64,000 nt of DNA, taken from positions 31,060,464 through 31,124,463 of the forward strand of contig OX439001.1 of NCBI GenBank assembly GCA_949316495.1, given 5' to 3'. Numbering within the stretch: the stretch's first letter is position 1; every line of letters starts with the position of its first letter. This document shows positions 11,266 through 22,297 of the stretch, piece by piece. Under the pieces are notes generated by a model, which saw only the letters and a program-made list of their open reading frames with translations, did not search any database and was not told the DNA's origin. The stretch comes from Amphiduros pacificus. Taxonomy: Eukaryota; Annelida; Polychaeta; Phyllodocida; Hesionidae. Made by a program: the position numbers and the translations under genes.

Positions 11266-11349
11266 GGAAACTCTTGCGTCACATTTCTGCCGAATAAAAT
11301 AAGATAGCAAAGCATTTTATAATTTTGTTGACCCTACCTTGTGTTGTCT

Positions 11350-11612
11350 CACAATATTTAGGCAAGTTGGTTTGTGTGCCAGCTTTTAGTTCATCTCATG
11401 TGATGCGTAGGTTGGCATTGGAACTTATGATACAGTTTCACATGTGACTGAGAATTGTGCTTTAAGAGTTATCCTGTTGTACTTGTAAATCTGTAACTTG
11501 GTGGATTATCATGTCAAAACCTGCGACATATCTGATACAAATAGATCTTCTCATAAAATAACTAAAGTAATGTTGATAGTACCATAGAAGTCATATAAAA
11601 ATCCAACAAACA
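11350..11612 (+). mobile_element. Old degenerate SINE
   Basis: Plus-strand copy of the main SINE family with many substitutions. The head GCAAGTTGGTTTGTGTGCCAG corresponds to the A-box region of young copies, the middle keeps ACTTGTAAATCTGTAAC, and the end is a CCAACAAACAAA tail. Clearly older than copies B and E. Confidence 0.65.
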
Positions 11613-12258
11613 AAAAATCTGTGATGATTCCAAATTTCTGGTTTTGATTCCTCGTCCTGTCGAGATTGTACTCATGTTATATTTTTATTTCTATTAGCTG
11701 AGGCCCAGGACCGAAGCCCGGGGGCAGGGGGGGGGGGGGGGTACTCTCATGATTTTAACCCGCGGAGGCTGGGATGGAACTGAAAACCCCAGGGCCTGAT
11801 TTAGGGAAATATTCTATGATTATTGGTACCCTGATTTAGGACTAGCTGAAATTTGGTACCCTGATTTAGGATTAGCTGAATTTTTGATACCCTCATTTAG
11901 GGATGATGCAGAAGGAGGAGATTTGGAAAAGGGGATTGTGATCCCTGTTTTAGGGAGAAATTTGAAGTACCCTGTTTTAGGGAAAATGATAAAATATCTT
12001 AACCCGTCTTAGGGAAAATATCAGCGAAAAGGACCCTATTTAGCACAGCTTCCCCGGTAACGCTGACTATGAGAGTACCCCCCCCCCCCGGGACCGAAGG
12101 GTTAACCTGTCCTTGTAGCTCTGTCACTGGGTGGGTTGTAATGTTTACGAATTGCAACATGACAATTCAGTGAGGCATCACAATATCTGCTTCAAGTAAG
12201 TCTCATCATAAAATGCCTGAAATGATGTTGAAAGTGATGTAAAACCTGAAACAAGCAA
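11613..12258 (+). mobile_element. Old SINE copy, 5'-truncated, carrying a MITE
   Basis: Starts directly after the tail of the preceding SINE and lacks the A box. The degraded B-box region (GGTTTTGATTCCTCG) and the body (GGTTAACCTGTCCTTGTAG, then GACAATTCAGTGAGGCA) are on either side of an insertion at 11717-12091. The end is the AAAGTGATGTAAAACC motif near 12240. Confidence 0.7.
11717..12091. mobile_element. MITE with G-tract inverted termini
   Basis: A 375-bp noncoding insertion. Both ends read inward as CCCGG, a G run, then GTACTCTCAT. It is flanked by GACCGAAG (11709-11716, 12092-12099), an 8-bp duplication of SINE sequence. The interior is built of repeated words such as CCCTGATTTAGG and CCTGTTTTAGGG. 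The 8-bp duplication suggests hAT, but the G-tract terminus is unusual. Confidence 0.75.
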
Positions 12259-12848
12259 ATTTTAAATATTTTGTTCATAAAGATGAAATATGTGTTCCAA
12301 GAGATATGATAACATTTCTGTGATTGTGTTTTGGAACACCCAATAAATAAGATTATAGGTTGTTCACATTTTGTGTGCTTCGTGTTCTTCGTGTTTCTCA
12401 TTTGCTCATATTGTTTGTAAAGTATTATGAGGCAATGTTCACCCCCCACAAAGCGCATAATTAAAAAGTGATTCTGAAATCTACACGATTGACCAAACAT
12501 ATGAGCAAAAATATTGATCAGTATAAGACTAGGCAATAATGCTATGATTCGGAACAGAAAAATATACACTTTATGGAAATAAAAGTAAATTTAAGAACTT
12601 AGATTGTAGATTACCAATCATGTACGGTTAGGAGTTATGCTTCCATTTAGTTGTATTTGACATAAAAGGAATTGACACTGCACAAATAAATAAATTCTGC
12701 ACTATCATTTTAGATTCATAATGGTCGTAACAGATCGTATGAATGTTGTTATATGTGTCCGTAATGTAATTCCTCATATAATATTTAAGGATTTAACTGC
12801 GATACTCTGTTCGTTAAGACACGTGATAAATCATCTGCATGACCCCAC
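12259..12848. other. Noncoding stretch
   Basis: No gene or clear repeat is visible. A 125-codon open frame on the minus strand here has no protein-like features and includes SINE sequence at its C-terminal end. Confidence 0.5.
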
Positions 12849-13560
12849 ACATCTCTTTGCTCTCTCCTCCCCATGACGTTGCTTGTCATCTCTTTGCTCT
12901 CTCCTCCCCATGACATTGCTTGTCATCTCTTTGCTCTCTCCTCCCCATGACATTGCTTGTCATCGCTTTGCTCTCTCCTCCCCATGACATTGCTTGTCAT
13001 CGCTTTGCTCTCTCCTCCCCATGACGTTGCTTGTCATCGCTTTGCTCTCTCCTCCCCATGACGTTGCTTGTCATCTCTTTGCTCTCTCCTCCCCATGACG
13101 TTGCTTGTCATCTCTTTGCTCTCTCCTCCCCATCCATGACGTTGCTTGTCATCGCTTTGCTCTCTCCTCCCCATGACATTGCTTGTCATCTCTTTGCTCT
13201 CTCCTCCCCATGACGTTGCTTGTCATCGCTTTGCTCTCTCCTCCCCATGACGTTGCTTGTCATCTCTTTGCTCTCTCCTCCCCATGACGTTGCTTGTCAT
13301 CGCTTTGCTCTCTCCTCCCCATGACGTTGCTTGTCATCTCTTTGCTCTCTCCTCCCCATGACATTGCTTGTCATCTCTTTGCTCTCTCCTCCCCATGACA
13401 TTGCTTGTCATCGCTTTGCTCTCTCCTCCCCATGACATTGCTTGTCATCTCTTTGCTCTCTCCTCCCCATGACGTTGCTTGTCATCGCTTTGCTCTCTCC
13501 TCCCCATGACGTTGCTTGTCATCTCTTTGCTCTCTCCTCCCCATGAGATTGTTTGTCATC
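12849..13560. repeat. 37-bp minisatellite
   Basis: About 19 head-to-tail copies of a pyrimidine-rich 37-bp unit containing CTCTTTGCTCTCTCCTCCC followed by CATGACGTTGCTTGT. Copies differ mainly at ATCTC/ATCGC and GACGT/GACAT; one copy has an extra CATC near 13133. The period is not a multiple of three and there are no spacers, so it is neither coding nor a CRISPR array. Confidence 0.97.
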
Positions 13561-15187
13561 TCTTCATCTGTTGCCATTCAAAAACATTTCTGCGTGCTAT
13601 TCTAACATGGTCATAATTTGCATGTCATTAAGTCTATATGTGATATTGGAGGACATTATTGTGTTTAAGGCAAAAATATTGTTCTTATAACTTTAACCTA
13701 TTACGACAGGCTCAGACAATGTGATGCATGAATAAGATGAATAAATATTCTTTATGGCACACCAAAGGTGTGTGGTGTGCCTCCTCATTATATCAATTTA
13801 ATGTTCAACTGTATCAACTATGATATCATGTGTTCAATAAAACATGTCACATGTTGGTTAAAAATTATAGTTTTCTACTGAACTGAGATTATTACAGACT
13901 TACAGACGAGCGAACATGATTTATTTCACTTGAAGCATGGATTGCAAAGTTTGCCTTGTATGAGCGTTAGCGGTTTATTGGCTTAATTAGCAGGCTTTCT
14001 GCATTATAATGCTTGCTTATTTATAAGAGGTGTTAAATATGGCAACCGATAGGTGTCACGTTGGTGTGACCCCTGGTCACGTTGGATATGCGGATCCACC
14101 GCGGGGTATGGTGGTGACCATGGCAACCGACTGGTCATGTGAGGACGCAAGGTTTGGCGGGCAATTCATACCTCAATCATTCTGTTGCTGACCACCACGA
14201 TCACCCGCCATCCCACCCAGTTTTACTAGGACTCCTAATTTTAGGTACATGCCCATTAGGGGCAAGGGGATTAGCATGTATTGCAATCCTCAAAGTTATA
14301 TTAATTATTGATTGGTATTTGTAAAATGTGTGTAACTATATTTATTATGTGTTAATTATGATATATGTGTATGTTCAGTTTACCTAATGATAGTACCATA
14401 GTTACTCGCCAGGTGGCGCGACAGACGTTAGTGGTCGCTCATGTTCATTAGGCAAACTTGGGTTGAGGGATCAGATTTATAGATAATAAATCAATTGTGT
14501 GCAAATTAATTCTTTGGTTTCCTTTTATTTAACCTGCATTTTCTAGAAAACATGTAGAACACATATACAGGTGACATGACCTTGATTTCCATCATGGCTG
14601 ACATGGTCAGATTTGGTCTACTCCACATTTTAAAGAATACTATTGTTCTGGAAAAATAATGTGCTCATCTGATGTACTGAATACCGGAATGAGAATTGAT
14701 TGCAGGTAGAGACTGATGAGTTTTCATGATATCTGGGATAAGTATAGTTTGTGCCTGTTTGAAATGTGGTTCCAGGTGATATGTTGAAGGAGCAATCTTC
14801 CATGTAATTAGACCTTGATCCGATCTTGCATGTAATCAAAATGCGTGTAATCTGGCGGAGAATTTAAGTCTTCCAATTAATGAGAGAAATTCGCGCTTTA
14901 TGCAGTGCGATTTGTCCAGCGAGTAAGGCTATCTCATGGAGACAGGGTTCCCCAATATAGCTAGGGTCTTGTTGAGTATATTTATTTCAATTCCTAAAAA
15001 TTCTATCAATTGCATCTCAGGACCAATTGTTACATATCTCAGTTGCCTGGCTTTGAAAGCCTGCCTTCTTCTTGGACCAACAACACCACTTTGTTTATAT
15101 TATTATGATCATGTGATATCTCAACCTGAGAGTCATAGTATTGTCCCCCCCTGTTTTTGGGCTGACTCCCAAAATCTGTGACTGGGA
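13561..15187. other. Noncoding intergenic DNA
   Basis: AT-rich, with a GC-richer patch at 14040-14240 that has short palindromic words (GGTGACCATGGCAACC, and GTCACGTTGG twice). No coding region, RNA gene or resolvable element is supported. Confidence 0.5.
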
Positions 15188-15455
15188 TAAACCTTTTTTC
15201 TACGTGCTCACAACGTTGTTCTATGTTGTATGTTACCTGTGTTGTTACTGATGCTTCAAATCTGACCAAACATGCTCTATTGAAGTGCCGAGCATAATAG
15301 AGCCAAATTTATGTGATTGTTTTTCTTTTGTGACTGGGCGCGTTGTCATTTCAAGGACCTGCGACATGACAATTCAGTGAGGCAGCACTATATCTGTTAT
15401 AAGTAGGTCTCATCATGAAATGACTGAAATAAGGTTAAAAGTGATGTTAAACTTT
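15188..15455 (+). mobile_element. Chimeric SINE, copy 1
   Basis: The 3' half (GTGACTGGGCGCGTTGTCAT onward to AAAGTGATGTTAAAC) is the same body and 3' end as the tRNA-headed SINE. The 5' half (starting AACCTTTTTTCTACGTGCTC, about 160 bp) is unrelated to the tRNA head. The same combination recurs inverted at 17979-18262, so this is a family and not a random junction. Confidence 0.75.
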
Positions 15456-15559
15456 GAAAATGTAGATCAAGGTGCTTGTTTGTCATGATTTTTCTTTTTG
15501 CTGCTTCTTGAAGATTACTAGTCTATCCACTGACTAATTCTGTCTGACTAATTTGGTAT

Positions 15560-15950
15560 AACTACTACTGCTGCTACTCCTGCTCCTGCTGCTACTACTG
15601 CTGCTACTGCTACTGCTACTGCTGCTCCTGTTGCTACTGATATAGCTCCTGCTACACCTTCTGCTACTGCTGCTGCTACTACTACTACTGCTGCTGCTAC
15701 TGCTGCTCCTGCTGCTACTGATACAGCTCCTGCTACACCTTCTGCTACTGCTGCTACTGCTGCTACTACTGCTGCTACTGCTGCTCCTGCTGCTACTGAT
15801 ACAGCTCCTGCTACAGCTTCTGCTACTGCTGCTGTTACTACTACTACTGCTGCTGCTACTGCTGCTGCTGCTCCTGCTACTGCTAAAGCTACTGGTACTG
15901 CTGCTACTGCTGCTACTGCTATTATTGCTACTACTGCTACTACACGGGAG
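15560..15950. repeat. CTG/CTA trinucleotide repeat
   Basis: Long impure run of CTG, CTA and CTC triplets with internal 100-bp-scale repeats (GATACAGCTCCTGCTACA recurs). The minus strand is open in frames reading poly-Ser or Ala/Val, a simple consequence of the triplet repeat. Confidence 0.95.
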
Positions 15951-16272
15951 ATACAAATATCTGACAAGAAGTGTTTGTTTCTTAAGGGAATAATACATTA
16001 ATAATCGATTAATATTTGACTAATGTATATTTGACTGATGAAAATATGGTATATGTTGCCGGTCAACAAATACCAATCTGAAACTGATAGAAAAGCGTAA
16101 ATTGATTAGATGTGTTTACTACTTAGTTTATTCCTATAACTCTATTATGGATTCTTAAATATTAACTTTACATGCTTGGAGGATTTTCGTAGACACGATC
16201 TCTATGCCTGAGTTGTCAGCCACGACTTCTGTAGTGCATCTGTAGGAACGACCTTATGACGCTGATCTCAAC

Positions 16273-16339
16273 ATGACGGGGCTCCTCGCAGTTGTCTTAA
16301 TTTTACTTCTTGTTACCCCAAAAAACATTGAAGCTCAAA
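16273..16339 (+). CDS. Host membrane protein, exon 1 (signal peptide)
   Basis: First coding exon of a host gene. ATG at 16273 opens 22 codons with a hydrophobic core (LLAVVLILLLV) followed by TPKNIEAQ, a classic signal peptide with likely cleavage after Ala21. It ends in phase 1 at a strong donor (CAAA|GTAAGT). The exon at 28413 begins in the matching phase, and joining them gives Asn-Asn-Thr-Thr-Asp directly after the signal peptide, adding two N-glycosylation sequons. The intron between them is 12073 bp and consists largely of transposons. Upstream sequence shows no clear TATA box. Other exons could in principle lie in the intron, but none is needed. Based on codon logic only, without transcript support. 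Confidence 0.6.
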
Positions 16340-16344
16340 GTAAG

Positions 16345-17060
16345 TGGCCACATTTTATTGAGAAAAAATAATACTCGATAAATATATTTGTTTTGACAAA
16401 ATGTTTTTGATTAAAATCTTTATCGCTAAAATACTAACGAAGGTCGTACAACATTTTATTTACGTATTCATATTCTCTATTTTATGACATCGACTGGCAT
16501 TCGTCATTGGTGAATATTACATATCTTATAAGAGTGATTTCTTTGAAAACTAAATAATACTCTGTATGTTTGTGTTCTTTACACACTCATGCAGTTGGTG
16601 TCCAAATTGGTTTTCACAATGATTCTAATTAAATCAAAAACATGCATATGAATATACATATATTCTAACATTTGCATGTTTTATAATTTAAATATTGCAC
16701 CAAACCTAGGTTGCCATGTGGGCTCAAATTGATGGCGTTTGATTCACCGAGTGCGTAAAGTTTAAGATTGGCGATGACAGTAATGTGCCTGCTGTACTGT
16801 GATCTGTGATAAATATTATATTCTGAGAGGTCGAAATGGCAGAGTATAAATACCAGTTCTGCTCTATCTTGCGGTTTTATCTATAAAATATGCGGTGTTA
16901 ATTATCATTGATATTTCTGTCAGACTAGAATAAGATTTGATTTTTTTAAATTATATTATCCTAATTTTTCACAACAATTTTGAAAACATTATATGGGAAT
17001 TTAGATATTTTGTCACCCTCTGTGGCTAATGTCATGTCATTAGTATGTATGCTGTCAACA
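16345..17060. other. Unremarkable intronic DNA
   Basis: AT-rich sequence immediately after the exon 1 donor, with no coding or repeat feature visible. Confidence 0.5.
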
Positions 17061-17342
17061 ACGTGGATATGATATTTTTGAAAACAGGTTATGAAATCTC
17101 CCCTACCCCCAGCATTACACATCAGTGCCATGGAAAAATGTACATATTTCTTTCTAAGAATGATACAAATATCATTTTGATATATGTAATTGAAATATCT
17201 AAGTTGCGAGGAAGAACGTATCAGCGGCCACTTTCGGTCTCCAAATTAACTGGACTTAGATTTTTCCCTGGCACTGACGTGTAATTCTGAGGGTGTGGGA
17301 GATTTCATAACCTGTTTTCAAAATTATCATAATCACAAAGTG
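17061..17342. mobile_element. Hairpin (foldback) mini-element
   Basis: Two arms of about 80-90 bp (17061-17150 and 17254-17342) are imperfect reverse complements, sharing GAAAACAGGTTATGAAATCT and, further in, ATTACAC...TCAGTGCCA. The loop is about 100 bp. No coding capacity. It resembles a long-stem MITE; target duplications are not obvious. Confidence 0.65.
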
Positions 17343-17978
17343 CATGACTAGACCAAGATCTGGGTTGGGATGGCGGGAATTTACTGAACACTTGAAACCA
17401 ACCAGTGGCGCAAAGGTGGTATCCACCCCCCGCCTTACCTGGCGGTTGCTATGGGTGACGATGTCCCCATTGTGCTTAGTGGCGTGGAACCAGCGGCATT
17501 GCATTAATCAAAGCTCTACAATATGATGTTCCTTAATTGGATTTGATTTCTCCTGTAACGGCTCAACAAATCAGGAAAACATACTCATATTTGCAGGGAA
17601 AGGGTAAAGTTCCATGCTAAAACCACGTTCATTCCTGACAATCGCTAAATGATAAACACACATTGAAGGTCATTCAGGGAGATTCAATTGAATGAGTCAT
17701 AGTGAACAACATTGATTTAATACACACGGTAAGTTGATCCATGAAGGATCACATGATTTGAGATCGAGATATAAGTAAAGGCCCCGTCACGGTCAACTGC
17801 GTTATCCAGAATTGACTTGACATTAATATTTGACAAAAGCAATCACCAATCAGAACTTTAATATTTCAACATCAATGCAAATAGCTTGAGATCAGACTAT
17901 ATTCTCATGAAAACTTCAGTTTGCACTTTTTTATCTTTTTATCTATCAGGGGCAGACCATTATTCATTCGAGGGTGGA
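17343..17978. other. Intronic DNA, no feature resolved
   Basis: Contains a GC-richer patch at 17360-17500 (GGGTTGGGATGGCGGG, CCCCCCGCCTTACCTGGCGG) that faintly resembles the reverse complement of 14050-14220, perhaps two relics of one repeat. Nothing else is supported. Confidence 0.35.
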
Positions 17979-18262
17979 TTTGTTTGTTTGTTTATTTGGG
18001 GTTTTACTTCACTTTCAACATTATTTCAGTCATTTCGTGTTGAGACCTACTTGTAACAGATATAGTGCTGCCTCACTGAATTGTCATATCGCAGGTCATT
18101 GAAATGACAACGCGCCCAGTCACAAAAGAAAAACAATCACATAAATTTGGCTCTATTATGCTCGGCAATAGAGCATGTTTGGTCAGATCTGAAGCATCAG
18201 TAACAACACAGGTAACATACAACATAGAAACAACGTTGTGAGCACGTAGAAAAAAGGTTTTG
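17979..18262 (-). mobile_element. Chimeric SINE, copy 2
   Basis: Minus-strand copy of the family seen at 15188-15455: (CAAA)n-type tail at 17981-17997, shared SINE body, then the alternative 5' half with CTACGTGCTCACAACGTTG. It preserves more of the tail than copy 1. Confidence 0.75.
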
Positions 18263-18293
18263 ATTATTTTTTTACATTTTTTCAACGTGAGCA

Positions 18294-18346
18294 TGTAGAA
18301 GGACAATGTTGTGGTCCGACCTGACAAAACAACATTATCCTTCTAC
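18294..18346. other. 52-bp near-perfect hairpin
   Basis: GTAGAAGGACAATGTTGT and ACAACATTATCCTTCTAC form a stem of 18 bp with one mismatch and a loop of about 16 bases. It lies just beyond the chimeric SINE 5' end. Confidence 0.8.
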
Positions 18347-18789
18347 TTGTGAGGAACATTCTCTTGACGTGGTGCTAACGTGATTAACGCAGTTGTGACG
18401 TTACATAGAAGTTTGTGCTAAACTTGGCCACACCGATCAAGTAACGAGTTGATAGAGTCTATGAAATCACCACGGTATTGTGCAAAAAAACTGACGAAGT
18501 TATGACTTTTCTTGCTCGTTCTTTGACCACTGCCACAACACGCACATCAGGTAGGAAAAACATATCAAATTTTTAATAACGTCTTTGGGGAATGTCCTAG
18601 AAATGAGCTGGGAACAACCTGGACACATGTGTCGTTAGTAACGAGGTGACAATGTTTTGCCAAAATTTTAAACATTCCAAAAACATTTTGGCCGTCTAAC
18701 GTTGCCCAACGTCACCCAACATTCCACTAACGAGGTCAGAACTTTCATTAAAGCTACAGTCACATATAGTCAATCTCCTAAAAATGATG

Positions 18790-20578
18790 TCAAAATGATA
18801 AGATTTTTGCCAATGGGAATAGAGGCAGGAGCACTTCTAGAGGCCGTACCCGGCCGAGATTCCAAGCACTTATAGATGCTGGAGAGAAGGTTTCAGCAGT
18901 TCCCACCCCACAAAGTGATCCAGACACAGGTAAATATCTAAATTCCATTTTTCTGCCCTTGTTCTTCTCTGGTGTTCTGCCAATTACAGCTGTATGCAAA
19001 ATAGTGCATCAAACCTCATTAAAGCAAGAGAAAAACCAGAGCAGAAAAATGAAAAAACTGTATATTGTCACTTGTAGGATCGCTAATTGTAGGTTAAGGT
19101 CAATCTTTTGAAGAATGCAAATAGTGTTACTTGGCTGGTATGTTAATCACATGGTATCACATGGTATAATGAAACATTATGGTCAATCTTTTGAAAAATG
19201 CAAACAGCATGACATGGCTAGCATGTTAATAACATGGTTTCATGATGGTCAATTCTTTTAAATATACAAATGCAGTCCATTTACACGCACTTCAATAGCA
19301 AGGCAACTCCTCAGCAGGAAAGTCCTCAACAGGAAATTCCTCAGCAGGAAACTTCTCAGCAGGAAACTTCTCATCAATCTGATGAAGACACATCACAGAG
19401 GAGAAATACACACAGATTAAAAGATGATCAAGAAGAAGAAGAAGAAATACTAATAGACTGGATCAAAGAGCATCCCTGTTTATGGAAAAAAGGCAACAAA
19501 GACTACAAAAATAAAGCACTGAAGGACCGACTATGGAACGCAAAGGCTGAAGAGTTGGGCTGTACTGCAGATCACATAACATAATGGTGGAAAGACATAA
19601 GAGACTGTAACACCAAACTGCACACATTCAAAAGTGGTGATGGGGCATAGAATTATACTGACAGAGAAAGATGGATCATGAATCAGTTGATATTTTATGC
19701 ACAGCCTATTTCACACAGAAGGACCCCATTGAAAAGTGTAAGCATACAATCCCATTACATTGTTTGTAAGGTCAATCTTTTGAAAAATGCAAATAGTGTT
19801 ACATGGCTAGCATTTGCAGTGGTGCCCTCTGCTGACTTCAGAATTGCTCCTCTCCCTATGCTAGTTGGAGATATCTCTGGTGATGAGAGTTTCTGATCTG
19901 CAGGGATTCCTCCTCTTCCCATCTCCTCTTCGGTTTTCTTACACATGTTTTGCTTTTGTATACTTGCAGGTTGAAGCTGCTTTAGCCAGAGCTGGTGGAG
20001 ATATGGAAACAGCAGAAATATTATGTGCAGCAGACAAAGTGGCCCTGGAGTCTGCAGCTGATCCACCTGAGCAAGCTGCGAAAGGAAAGAAGACTGCCAA
20101 AGAGTCTAAAGATAAGGACCCGGAAGAAGAAGGAATCCGGTTGGCAATTGAGAGAAGTTTAAGAGATTATGAGCAGTTGTCTGCTGCAGCCAAAGTTACA
20201 CCTAGCCCTGTAGCTGCTTATTTTGACTATTTAAAAAACCTTTTCATATCAGCAACTGCAGCTGAGTTTCATGAATTCAAAGTAGCAACTAATACTCTCA
20301 TTTCCAAAATGGAGTATAGGAGACTTCAAGCTGACGCGCAGCAACAACAGCAACCTCAGCCAAACTACCCAACTCAGCAGCCTTCATATTCCAAGAATTG
20401 GGGATGTACTCGGCCACAATTTTTTCAACGGCAAGTGCCAACAAGGCCTGAATCTACACCACCATCATCAAGTTACAGAGGTTCTTCAAGTACCATTCCT
20501 TCATCATCTCAGTGGCAACCAGAACCCCATCTCTGGTCTAGTAATCCCTCCCCTGTGGGTGCAGGGATTAAAGAATAG
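18790..20578 (+). pseudogene. Harbinger-type MADF/Q-rich gene, second copy
   Basis: The core exon at about 19270-19737 encodes a Gln/Glu-rich leader (repeated PQQE units) and a MADF/Myb-SANT block (LIDWIKEHPCLWKKGNKDY, KDRLWNAKAEELGC). Two in-frame stops lie at 19582 (before WWKDIRDC) and 19648. A donor at 19738 (AGT|GTAAGC) joins in phase 0 to an acceptor at 19969 (CTTGCAG|GTTGAAGC). The last exon (GGDMETAEILCAAD, acidic stretch, AIERSLRDYEQL, then a Gln/Pro/Ser-rich tail) runs open to about 20530, where LINE copy 2 sequence appears to begin. A possible upstream exon at 18790-18929 reads RGRTRPRFQALIDAGEKV and ends at a GTAAAT donor, but its phase does not match. Likely role: DNA binding partner of a Harbinger transposase. 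Dead by stops. Confidence 0.6.
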
Positions 20579-21094
20579 CCCCACTGCTCCCCAGCATGTC
20601 GTAAAAGGCGACTAAAGGGGCATCCTGTTTGCCGTGGGATGAGACCCGTATCGGGAGGATATGGAATCCTGATGGGCTGAGCACTGGGCTGGTTTGACAG
20701 TAATACCGATCCAGTTGCAACATGCCTGTCTTGGATCCAGATGTTCACCAGACGGGCAGATCAGATTAGGCCTGGGTCTGATTTAACCGGCTTGTGGTAT
20801 ATTTCCTTTAATGTATTCTGGCTATTTTATTTTTATTAGTGACAATTTCAATGTTTAAAATTTAAGAATAATTGATAAATTTTGATTGATATTTCCTGAA
20901 AGGAGATTACTGCTGATTGGGTCAATCAAGGGATATAAATAAAATCCGAAAGGGTGGAGTTTTTATTCTAAGAGTATGTCATGGTGGGTATCCTCATGGC
21001 GTCAGGGCTTGGAGTTACCGGGCCAGAAAGGCGTCCCCTTGTTGGGCTCCGTGGTGGGTAGGGGACCTAACTGATGAAATTTAAAATAACACAC

Positions 21095-22285
21095 ATGGCG
21101 CAAAACAAACAAAAACGACCTAGGAATGACATAGACAGTGATGACGACTCAAATAAAACAGAAAAATGGCCTAGATTTTTAATTGCGGAAAGTTCTGATG
21201 CTGAACATACCCTGGCAAAAATTTCCCCCTTTGCAATTCCAAAGGGGATTCAAGGCATTGCCGGGGTGCCGAAAACAGTTAAAAAGATGGGAACGCGTTT
21301 ATTAATTGAAGTTGAGCGGAAGAGCCATGCGGACATTCTTTTAAGATGCCGAATGTTGGCCACAGTTCCAGTTTTGATAACAGCTCATAAGACCCTCAAT
21401 AACAAAAAAGGAGTGATAAGATGCCCAGATCTGGTGGGAGTTTCTGAAGAGGAAATAGTGGAAGAATTAAAAAATCAAGATGTTGTCCAATGCAAATGAA
21501 TTTTTATTAAGAAGGATGGAGCCAAAATTCCAATTAAAACATTCATTCTGACATTTGAAGCAGCGCAGCTTCCAACATCTATTAAAGTTGAATATTTAAA
21601 CGTCCGAGTTGATGTTTTCATTCCAAACCTTCTGCGCTGCTTCAAGTGTCAGAGGTATGGACATGGATCTGATCGATGCAAAGGAAACATAACTTGCCCG
21701 AAATGAACAGCCCAGCATAGTGGAGAAGAGTGTTCTTCGGAAACCATGAAATGTGTGAATTGTCAAGGCAATCATCCATCGTATTCGCAGAATTGTCCTT
21801 CATTTTTAAAAGAGAAGGAAATTCAGCGAATACGCCACACTGAAAGCATTTCTTTTCCTGAGGCACGTAAACGTTAATAATTCCAAAACATCCTATGCTA
21901 CCACCTTAAAAACCAAAGAGACAAAAACAATAGCAATACAGACAGAAATAACCTGGCCAATCGATGAAAAGAATTATTCCTATTTTTCAATTACCTCCAA
22001 ATCTTCAGGAACATCCACTCAAACCCAAACACCCACTACCCCAGTAATAACTATACCAACAGTTTCATCCACTAAAACCTCTTCACAGACTCCCTCCACA
22101 TCATCCAGTAATAAAAATGTAAATAGCAATAGACCAGTTAAGAAATCAGACAAAAAAGAAATCAAAGATCAAAGCAAAACTAAAATAAATAGAACTAAAT
22201 CCTTAGAAAGGATGGACACAGGTGATCCTTCCGATATACATTTTACACCTGTTCACTCAAAGCATAATCATAAACAATCAATGAT
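21095..22285 (+). pseudogene. LINE ORF1, copy 2
   Basis: Zinc-knuckle RNA-binding protein of the LINE. The start at 21095 matches the copy 1 start. Residues through KGVIRCPDLVG align with copy 1. Stops fall at 21497 (after VVQCK) and 21704, where the second zinc knuckle loses a Cys (CPK then stop, against CPKC in copy 1). The frame shifts near 21875 and the Ser/Thr-rich tail continues to about 22285, where it overlaps or abuts ORF2. Three knuckles remain recognisable: CFKCQRYGHGSDRC, the damaged one, and CVNCQGNHPSYSQNC. Confidence 0.85.
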
Positions 22286-22297
22286 ATTATTTCTAAT

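Noticed and set aside
13031-13213. 60-codon open frame with repeated Leu-Ser motifs
   Set aside because: It lies entirely in the 37-bp minisatellite, whose period is not a multiple of three.
12849-13560. CRISPR-like appearance of regular 37-bp repeats
   Set aside because: No spacers; units are directly adjacent, and the surrounding DNA is animal.
15534-15998. Open frames of 139-154 codons, poly-Ser or Ala/Val rich, on the minus strand
   Set aside because: They are translations of an impure CTG/CTA repeat; two overlapping frames are open at once, with no flanking gene structure.
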